Assembly: GCF_029168945.1 (NCBI RefSeq)
Contig: NC_083602.1
Span: forward strand, 64,128,600-64,192,599
From: Cannabis sativa
Lineage: Eukaryota; Streptophyta; Magnoliopsida; Rosales; Cannabaceae
Reading direction: 5' to 3'
DNA length: 64,000 nucleotides
The translations under genes and the position numbers were made by a program. The first letter of the stretch is position 1. Every line of letters starts with the position of its first letter. Below the pieces are notes generated by a model. It made no database searches. It was not told where the DNA came from and was given only the letters and a program-made list of their open reading frames with translations. This document shows, piece after piece, positions 36,997 through 45,974 of the stretch.

Positions 36997-38431
36997 TTTG
37001 ATAATACAGGATACTACAAAATAATAGAAATCAACAAATAGAAATTAATAATGGTTTAACACAAAATCAATTCAGAAATTATAAGCACATAGCAAGTAGG
37101 AATGATATGAGAAAATACTTAAAAAATTCAATCCTAAATAATTTCCAAGGTTTTTCAATAAACTGATATCAGTGTCCCGTTTAGGCGAGAGTCAAAGCTA
37201 CCATCCATTGAATAGAGTTGTCAGCTCATCTAAAATGTTAAACATTCTAGCAACCTTTTATTCGATCAAGATTGGAATCCAGCGTTGTCCCGTTTAGGCG
37301 AGAGTCAAGGCTATTCTATCTTATGAGCTACTACCATTGTTTCGCAATTTGCAAGTCAAATATGGTCGCCACCATTAAGGTGATCTATACCATATAAAAC
37401 ACTTACAAACTACTTATTTTTCGAGATTAAACGGTGCGAAATTGCTAATGAACGTTCCTCCATTAGGGAGAATTACTCACTAAAACAAACGCGATGTAAA
37501 ACCAACGATGGAGATCGAATATCTTAATAATAATAAAGCTCATTCTTTAAAATGTATTTTCTTTATTATTCTAATAAATAAATTCTCATTAAATTCAAAA
37601 TTTAGAATTGAAATTCAAAAATAAGAATTTAATATAATATTTATAAAATTATACTTAGATGGTGATTGAAATAAAATAATTATTTCCATCTTAGTAATAA
37701 TCTTAAATATAAATATTAAGGAAATTAATTTAAGTTGAATTAAATTAAATTAATTAGCAACTTAAAAATTTCTTTGAGAATATATTTATTGTATTCGAAA
37801 AACAAAGTATAAAAATTATACAAATTTCGAAAATAATAAAAAATTAGAAAAGAAATACTTCAAGCAAAAATATCACCTATCTAGATTTTCTTTTGACTAG
37901 TTAATTCAATTTCTAATAATATATATTTTAACTTATTTATTTAATCAATTAAATGTTATTTTATAAATAAAAATTAAATAAAAATTAAAAAAGATAAATA
38001 AAATATCTTTTTCAGATTTTAAATTTAATTTAAATAAATAAAATAACAAAATTTAAAAGTTAGCGAAATATCTTACATCTATTTAAAATTATATGATTAT
38101 AGTTATCTTATTTTAAATTTAAATAAAATCAAATATTTAAAAAAAAAATTAATTTAAAAAAAAATTAATATCTAACCTTAAATTTAAAAGTAAGATAAGA
38201 TATAATCAAATTTAAAAATAAGATAGATTATTAAGCAAAAAAGATAGATACTAACTATTTTTAAATTCAAATTACACTAAAATCATGAATTAAATTTAAA
38301 AAATATTAAATTAATTCATTATGATAATTAGAGTTGAATTAGGAATAGTAAATCTATAAATACAAAACTACTCAAAAAATCGGAAGTTAATTCCATGAAA
38401 AAGCATGAAAAAACGAAGAAAAACGAAAAAT
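36997..38431 (-). other. Leader of A2', internally deleted
   Basis: Module motifs near 37175 and 37283 (GTTTAGGCGAGAGTCAA), then AT-rich tract. Near 37950 the sequence jumps about 1.9 kb relative to A4, losing the conserved GC block. The T-rich flank beside the cassette is kept. Confidence 0.65.
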
Positions 38432-38522
38432 TTGCAAGTGGTACGGACAGTATGCATTGCATATTGTCCACTCGCACAAGCAGCCAGGCGTGACCGACGT
38501 CCCTCGGCGCAGGAGGCTGCAT
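38328..38522 (-). CDS. Leader small ORF, 64 aa (A2')
   Basis: Same frame as in A2, differing at a few residues (for example MQCILSVPLANFSFFF). Begins in the GC cassette, ends in the shared hydrophobic tail (MELTSDFLSSFVF). Function unknown. Confidence 0.3.
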   Translation of the reverse strand: MQPPAPRDVGHAWLLVRVDNMQCILSVPLANFSFFFVFSCFFMELTSDFLSSFVFIDLLFLIQL

Positions 38523-38667
38523 GCAGCCTCATCCGCGCGTCCATTAATCGATTTTAGACAGCCAATCTTGTCTGACCGAGGTAGCTCGGTCGAGCTGGGT
38601 GTCTGCGTGCGTGCTGTCCGAGGAACAAGCCTCGTGCGCGCGCGCGTGTGGTGTGCACGATATCTGA
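38432..38667 (-). other. GC-rich hairpin cassette of A2'
   Basis: GC-rich island in an AT-rich leader. It contains a perfect 18-base palindrome GAGGCTGCATGCAGCCTC (38513-38530), a 7-bp stem GACCGAG/CTCGGTC with loop GTAG (38574-38591), and a long hairpin with 12-base arms GGACAGTATGCA and TGCATATTGTCC around 38445-38470. It ends at the junction with A4. Confidence 0.6.
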
Positions 38668-39623
38668 GTGGATTCAACGAAGAATTAATAAGTAGGAATT
38701 TACTTGGTAAATTCGGTTCACTTATTGGAAGCTCAGCATATAGATCCATGGTCCCCATTCTAGTTGAGAACATTCTGCTTGTAAGACTCAATAATTGATT
38801 CGCGATTAGTCAATTATAATTCTAAAGTAAGACTATGTCTAATTTGTGAATTTGCACAAAGCAGGGGCGAAATTGTAAAGAAAAGAGATTCTAGGTTTAT
38901 TTATTTATTAATGGACTTTATATGTCTAGTTAATAATTAAATTAAATGACAATATTATTTAATAATCTATTTTAGTTATTAAATAATTAGTTTTGGCATT
39001 TAAAAGGTTAGAATTAGAAAATTGGCATTTTTGAGAAAATAGAAATAAAATTTGTTAAAACTGCAAAATCAAGTGGGGCCCATTATTTTCATGGGCGGCC
39101 ACCTATTGTGGAATTTCAAATTGATATTTTCATTATTTTAATGCCAAATAATTCCTAACCTAAACCTAGTAGTTGCCTATAAATAGAAAGTGATGGCTCA
39201 ATCCAAATATATGCTTTCATAACATCTTTTGACAGAAATTTCTCTCTTCAGAAAAACTGAGCCTTCCCTTTTTCTATACCTTGGCCGAACCCCTCTCTTC
39301 TCTTTCTCTTCCTAAATTTCGACCCTAGTGATAAAGTGAGTGCCCACACACAGCAAGTAGTAACTCAATCATAGATTGGAAGACTGTGAAGAATCAAACT
39401 CAAAGAGAAGGACATTCGGGCTCAGATCTTGATAATACTCTGCGACAGAAAGGATACAAGGGTTAGAGATCTGAGTGGAAGGAGACATTAATTCCGCTGC
39501 ATCAATGTAAGGTTTTCTTAACTTTATATGTGTTTATTTTATCGTTTTAGAAAGTTCATATTTAGGGTGTTAAACAACATACTTGTGAGTAGATCTAAGA
39601 TCCTGGTAAAATAATATCCAACA
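38668..39623 (+). repeat. 5' LTR of A4, 5'-truncated
   Basis: Matches A4 3' LTR from GTGGATTCAACGAAG (46906) to CCAACA. It keeps a TATA box at 39179-39186, so it could still drive transcription into the leader. Confidence 0.9.
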
Positions 39624-39625
39624 AC

Positions 39626-39638
39626 TGGCCTCAGAGCC
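39626..39638 (+). other. Primer-binding site of A4
   Basis: TGGCCTCAGAGCC two bases after the LTR, close to the initiator-Met tRNA complement. It is followed by ATGGTAATTG, which includes a donor-like GTAATT. Confidence 0.8.
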
Positions 39639-39887
39639 ATGGTAATTGATTTTCTTGCAAGAAATTTAGACTTTAAAACGATTATTTGGATGGTTTCACG
39701 TTGTATTGAGTGTTATATGATGATTAATTGATGTTTGTGAATTTCCGTGAAAAATAATTGAGATTTTGTTTCTGGAATTATTTTTATTGGATAGTATGGA
39801 AAAAATTAAGCAAGTTACTATTTTACAGAACTCAATTTCGATTTAATTTGAATTAGTTATGATTTTTTTAAGATTCGAAAAAAAGAT

Positions 39888-40110
39888 AAGGGTGCTGTCG
39901 CACCCACGCGCGCGCGGAACCGAGTGCACCTCGGTCACACGCGTGTTCGGACAGCATTCTGTCCGAGCAACACGCGCGGGTGTCTGAAGACATCCCCCTA
40001 CGCGCGCGGATATGCTGCAAGTCCCTCATCACGCCGAGGTTTCTCGGCAAGGTCCCCCCCATGCGTGCGCGGACGGGTATGCACAGCATTCCGTCTGTAC
40101 AGCTCGCAAA
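39888..40110 (+). other. GC-rich hairpin cassette of A4
   Basis: Contains at least four strong short stems in 160 bases: GGGTGC/GCACCC (39890-39905), ACCGAG/CTCGGT (39919-39935), TCGGACAG-CATT-CTGTCCGA (39947-39966) and GCCGAG-GTTT-CTCGGC (40033-40048). Flanks are nearly pure A/T and conserved in other copies, while the interior is unlike the A1, A2 and A5 cassettes. Confidence 0.65.
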
Positions 40111-40213
40111 TTTTTTGTTTTTCTTCGTTTTTTCATGTTTTTTCATGGATTTAACTTCCGATTTTTTGTGTAGTTTTGTATTTAGACATTTACTATTCCT
40201 ATTTCAATTCTAA
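39980..40213 (+). CDS. Leader small ORF, 77 aa (A4)
   Basis: Begins in the cassette (MSEDIPLRARICCKSL) and runs into the shared tail SVQLANFLFFF...MDLTSDFLCSFVF, ending at the same stop position as other copies. The N-terminal half has no resemblance to A1 or A2. If made, it would be a small, basic-then-hydrophobic protein, perhaps membrane-associated. Lies upstream of gag in the predicted transcript. Confidence 0.3.
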   Translation: MSEDIPLRARICCKSLITPRFLGKVPPMRARTGMHSIPSVQLANFLFFFVFSCFFMDLTSDFLCSFVFRHLLFLFQF

Positions 40214-43200
40214 TTATCATAATTAAATTATTTAATATTTTTTTTATTTAATACATGATATTAGTGTAATTTGAATTTGAAAATAGTAAATATCTATCTT
40301 TTTGCTTAATTATCTATCTTATTTTTAAATTTGATTATATCTTATCTTATTTTTTAATTTAAGGTCAGATATTAATTTTTTTTTTTAAATTATTTGACTT
40401 TATTAAAATTTAAAATAAGATAACTATAATCATGAAATTTTAAATAGATGTAAGATATTTTGCTAACTTTTTGAATTTTGTTATTTTATTTATTTAAATT
40501 AAATTTAAAATCTGAAAAAGATATTTAATTTATCTTTTTTAATTTTTATTTATAAAATAACATTTAATTTTTAAAAGTAGTTAGTAAATTTTGAAATGAT
40601 ATTTAGGTTAGTTGAAACCTAATTTTTCAAAATTGTAGGTTTAATTTTAAATATTTATTTTAAATAATTTCGAAATTAAATTTATATTTTTTATTTTCGA
40701 AAATAAATAATTTTTTTATTATTTTATTTATTTTTTCGAAAATTAAATATTTTTTATTTAATGATTTAATTATTTTATTTTCGAAATTTAATTATTTAAA
40801 ATTAAATAAATCCTACTTCCAACTATCCAGCTAACCTTGTTGCAGGAGTATGTGGTTTTAGCTTGTTTGTAAGTTTTCAAAACCTACTATTACTTGATTG
40901 CAAATAGCCATGGTTAACTTGTTGACAGATCCAATGATCTGATTTTAACTCATGGCTCCCTTGGTCAAGTTAATAATTTGTAACAGGTAAATTTTACAAT
41001 CTTCTTTCATCTGTGTATGACCTAGCAACATGATAGGATCCATCCAAGTGTGTGCCTGTGTGAACCTATATGTTTATTTTATTATATAGATGCATATAGG
41101 TTGTTGCTAAATAAAATGTCACACCATGATAGATTTTATTTAGGTCCATTTAGTTTTTGGACCTATTCAATTAATAACAGTTATTTATTTTAAGGTTAAA
41201 TTCCTCTCTTTTGGGCCTTGTGTGAGAGTTGGGAGCCATAGAAGTGGGTACGACATACTGAACCCAGCACCCCCGCAAATGAACTACCCCAATTGTGAAT
41301 GCCCATTTGCCTGATTTGAATAAATGTACTATGTTAATTATATTAGTTTGACCTAATAAAATTGAATTAGCAACATAATTAACTTTTAAAATATATGAAT
41401 TTTTTTTTTCATTTTAATATTTTGAAGTTAATTTTAAGAAAAACACTTTTAGTTTTAGATATTTTTTCTAGACAAACTATTTGTATTTTTCTTGTATTTA
41501 ATTAAATAAAAAATTTTAACTAACTAGATTCTTTCTGGAGCTTATTTAATTAAATATTCCTATTTAAGTTATAAATCAATTATATTACCGATTTTTAATA
41601 TCTAACTTAAATTTGAATATTTTATTTCAAATGAAGTTGAGGAATCCTAGGCATTAGTTATTAAAGATTCTTAAAGATATTTTTTAAGTTAGTTTTAAAC
41701 TTAAAATGGAATATTTTTCAAATTGAGTGGTTACAACTTAATTTTTGATATTTAATTAAATCCAAATTTGAAATTATTTAAGTTTTAAATTTTTTCTATA
41801 CAACTTAAATTAGATATTTTTCAAATTTTTTGTTGAAAAGATACTTAGTCAAATAAGATATTTTCTAGACAGTTATTTCTAGACTACTTATTATTTCTAA
41901 TATTTAAATAGGAAAATATTATACATTGTGAAATTAATTATTTAAATAATTAATTTTGGTACAATTTTATTTAAGTATATTTTTCCTAGTATTAAACTAG
42001 AAATTAATAATTAAGCCTTCTCTACACTTAATTATTTATTTCTTGAATTTAATACATTTAATTAAATTGAAAATTTTAAATATCTAAGTTGATTCTTATC
42101 ATGATACTTAAATATTTATTTTTCGTGACACTTAATTAAATAGAAAATTATTTTTAGGTTGAAATTTAATTTTTCAACTTAAATTTAAATAATTTTCAAA
42201 ATATATTTTTTCTTTATTTTATTAATCAATTTCGAAAAATTGCAATTTAATTATGCAATATTTTTGAATTTATCTTGAAAAATAGATTAAGTTGTAAATT
42301 AATTATTTATTTTAATTAATTCCTTGGGCCAACTTAAATCAATGATTTTTTTCATCTATTGATTAATTTAAAATAAATAAAATTTAAATTTATATTATTA
42401 GAAATTGAATTAACTAGTCAAAAGAAAATCTAGATAGGTGATATTTTTGCTTGAAGTATTTTTCTCAGTATTTATTATTTTTCGAAAATTTGTATAGTTT
42501 TTATACTTTATTTTTCGAATACAATAAATATATTCTTATGGAAATTTTTAAGTTTCTAATTAATTTAAATTAATACAACTTAAATTAATTTCCTTAATAT
42601 TTATATTTAAAATTACTACTAAGATGGAAATAATTAATTTTATTTCAATCACCATCTAAGTATAATTTTATAAATATTATATTAAATTCTTAATTTTGAA
42701 TTTTTTAATTCTAAATTTGATAATTAATGAATATATTTATTAGAATAATAAAGAAAATACATTTTAAAGAATGAGCTTTATTATTATTAAGATATTCGAT
42801 CTCCATTGTTGGTTTTACATCGCGTTTGTTTTAGTGAGTAATCCTCCCTAATAGAGGAACGTTCATTAGCAATTTCGCACCGTTTAATCTCGAAAGATAA
42901 GTAGTTTGTAAGTGTATTATATGGTATGGATCACCCTAATGGTGGCGACCATATTTGACTTGCAAATTGCGAAACAATGGTAGTAGCTCATAAGATAGAA
43001 TAGCCTTGACTCTCGCCTAAACGGGACAACGCTGGATTCCAATCTTGATCGAATAAAAGGTTGCTAGAATGTTTAACATTTTAGATGAGCTGACAACTCT
43101 ATTTAATAGATGGTAGCTTTGACTCTCACCTAAACGGGACACTGCTATCAGTTTGTTGAAAAACCTTGGAGATTATTTAGGATTGAATTTTTTTTAAGTA

Positions 43201-43309
43201 TTTTCTCATATCATTCCTACTTGCTATGTGCTTATAATTTCTGAATTGATTTTGTGTTAAACCATTATTGATTTCTATTTGTTGATTTCTATTATTTTGT
43301 AGTATAAAC

Positions 43310-44179
43310 ATGATGAATTCCATGTTATCACTGTTGACTGAAAATAAGCTGAATGGATCTAACTTTCCTAAATGGAATGAGAACATTAATATTGCTCTCA
43401 TAGGTGAAACTGCCTTGTTTGTTTTAACTGAGCCGTCACCTGAAGTGCTTGGGGATAATGCATCCAAAGCTGTGAAAGAAAAGTATGAGCGTTGGCAGAA
43501 AGAAAATGACAAAGCTCTGTACTTTATGCTTTCTAGCATGGTTGACACCCTCAAAACACGGTTTTCTAAAACCGAAAAGGCTGCTGAAGTAATGACGAAG
43601 TTAAATGAGCTATTCGGTAAGGCATCACTTCAGTCTCGCTTTGATGCGACTAAGAAGTACATCAATGCACGGATGGAACCCCATCAAAACGTTCGTGACC
43701 ATGTTCTCCTCATGGCAAGTTATTTCCAAGAAGCCCAGGATCATGGTGCTGAAATGGACAGTGCTACTCAAGTAAGCCTTATCTTGAATAGTCTGACTCC
43801 AGCATTTCTACCATACACATCAAATTATGTCATGAATAAGAAGGAAATAGACTTTCATGAGTTAGTCAATGACCTTCAAACTTATGGAAATTTGATTGGA
43901 GGACCCAAGAAGAAAGGGAGTAAACCTCACAATCCTGGAAATGGTAATGGGACGATAAAACCTGAAGCAAATATTGCATCTGCTTCAAAACCCAAATCGA
44001 AGAAGAAGTGAAAGAACACCAAGAAGCGTGCAAAAGCCATGAAAAACAAAAAGGCTGCTGCTTCTGGTGATGCTACACTTAAAGGAAAGTGTTTCTACAG
44101 CAATGAGAAAGGTCATTGGAAACCCCAGTCTCCTAAACTTCTTGCAAAGAAACAAGGTATTTCTATTTATAAACTTTAA
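43310..44179 (+). pseudogene. gag: Copia-type gag of A4, with nonsense codon and damaged zinc knuckle
   Basis: Aligned with the A2' Gag, the first 232 residues differ at about 15 positions. A TGA at 44009-44011 (TGG in A2') cuts the protein at 233 aa, before the zinc knuckle. Past the stop the frame goes on to 44179, but two of the knuckle's cysteines are serines (CFYS and QSPK). So RNA binding is lost twice over. The shell-forming domain itself is uninterrupted, and a truncated Gag could still assemble or interfere. Confidence 0.85.
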
Positions 44180-44324
44180 GAGTTTTAGTGAATTATTACC
44201 TAATTGGATTTATGATTCTGGACTAACTTTTTTTATTTGTTTTTCTTCTTCTTATAGGCCAAGCTACTTGAACTCATATGAGTTGGATCGAAAAGCTGGA
44301 CCAAGGGTGAAATCGTCCAGATGA
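44067..44324 (+). pseudogene. A4 protease remnant (DSG)
   Basis: Overlaps the gag 3' end in the +1 frame. It contains NWIYDSGLT with D-S-G at 44214-44222, then diverges. Same layout as in A2', so the pol deletion predates the duplication. Confidence 0.58.
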
Positions 44325-45974
44325 AGATGAAGCTCTTCAATCTATTTTTGAATTAATTGTTTTAGTTTAAAGACAATTTGGATTTCAAATTTTAGTTAGG
44401 GATATTTATCCCTGTTTTTCTCATATTATTGCAATATTTTTTATTATTTTTAATAAAGTTTATTTTAATTTTTCGAATTCAAAACATTGCAATTTATGAG
44501 ATTGAGCTTCCTTTACTTTATCTTAATCAACAATTACCACATTATATTTATATGTTTGTATGTGTAAGTGTTTTTATTATTGATGCAAATTCTATAATAT
44601 TTACAACTCTTCATAGAGTTATATTAAATAAATAATAGAAATTATTTCTATGTTTATTAATAATTGTTAATTTTAATACAATTATTAAGAATTTGTTTAA
44701 TAAAAGGATCTTTTGATCTGATAGGGGTGGAGAAAAGTTAAGAAAACTATGCAGTTCAACGATCTTTTATATCTAATGAACTCTTGATAGTATTCGACTC
44801 CACATAAACTCTATCACACTTAGAGAATCATGATCTTTACAACCTTTAGGGGTGGATCATAATCTCTATATACTTAGGGGTGGAGTTTATCCATAATACC
44901 CTATATGTATATACTTAGGGGTGGAGCCTATTCCACAATTCCCTATGTAACACATATTTTCTTTAAACATGGAAGTAATATAATGACTTAGCTATTATCA
45001 AAAATAAATCCTTGATCTTGATTGTATGTTCCATTTCGTTTTACTATTGTAGTAAAAAGTTTGATACCTATAAAAGTTCTTTGATAAAGTTTCACACTAC
45101 CTTAATTGAGTGGGAGAATTTTAAAATTCTTCACCCATCTTCATTAGGTTGACACTTGTGATAGGTACTTAAGAACACTACTGAAAAGCAAATCTAACCA
45201 TACACATGGATAGGTATAACTTATCAGAATTATGAGAATAAGATAAAGAACTCTAGTTCAATCTATTCGAATCACTTGAACCAAGAATTCTTAATCCTTA
45301 TAAAATTTTATGGTATCTTAATTTTGATTACTTAATCTCTGGCATGTATTTTTCACTTCAAATACTAGTCTGCTATGTTGATGACTTAGTCTTAACTTAA
45401 AGTTTCAGACTAATACAAAAGTCACAACTAGGTAACTCTCCAAACAATCAGAGATTAAAAGTATTATTTAACCAGACATCTGCTATTGAGTGGGAGCTAT
45501 CTGAGATGTAATCAAATAGGGAACATTAGAAGATATTCAAGAAAGATTTATGAAAGTGATCTATATGTTAGATATTAAGGAACTGTGTATCAGTTATCCT
45601 TGTATCTCACCAACTCATTTCGAAATTCTTGAGATGGTGCTTACTTTGGGGGTGGAGGAGTTATTCTATGATAATTCAAGCTCTACCAGAGAAGAATTAT
45701 AACTTTGTAAATTCGAAAATACCAGAAAGTTATATTACTGAAGAAAAGTCTACACTATATTATCTCAAATACATATTTTAAAATATGAGAGATAAGTCTT
45801 TTGTTAATTCGGATGTACTTTTAAAGCATATAGCAAAGGATGTTTCATAAGTGTATTTATGAACTAGTTTCCAGAAGTTTGGGTAGATTCAAATATACTA
45901 CACTTGATCTGAAGATCAAGACATCAGATTGACCTATTTGCACAGTTTGTTTTATATTAGTGCAAGTAGGAGTT
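44325..45974 (+). pseudogene. A4 RT/RNase H remnant and PPT
   Basis: LQILVCYVDDLVLT is readable at about 45359-45394, the RT catalytic box, then a stop. A later piece (GAYFGGGG-like, near 45640) equals the A3 TLGGG block. Between are stops and repeated AGGGGTGGA motifs. The tract AGTAGGAGTT ends the region. Confidence 0.7.

Larger units (their letters stand above)
25946..38667 (-). mobile_element. Copia family A unit A2' (gag-bearing, split by A3)
   Basis: Minus-strand unit in two pieces, 25946-26317 and 34705-38667, separated by A3. It holds an intact gag, protease and RT remnants, and most of the leader. The pieces rejoin cleanly: A4 has the uninterrupted site GTAAGCACCATCTC. Its PBS and 5' LTR are missing, cut off at the head-to-head junction with A4 near 38667. 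Confidence 0.87.
39639..43302 (+). other. Long leader of A4 (3.7 kb)
   Basis: AT-rich non-coding leader with the GC cassette (39888-40110), conserved GC block (about 41200-41310), AT tracts and the module motifs (43008, 43118). It ends at a pyrimidine-rich TATTATTTTGTAG, eight bases before the gag ATG, which looks like a splice acceptor. Confidence 0.65.

Noticed and set aside
39888..40110. GC cassette as a captured host gene exon or CpG island promoter
   Set aside because: No splice-site pair or protein similarity I recognise, and the six copies carry different interiors. Kept as an open possibility needing a database search, not as a call.
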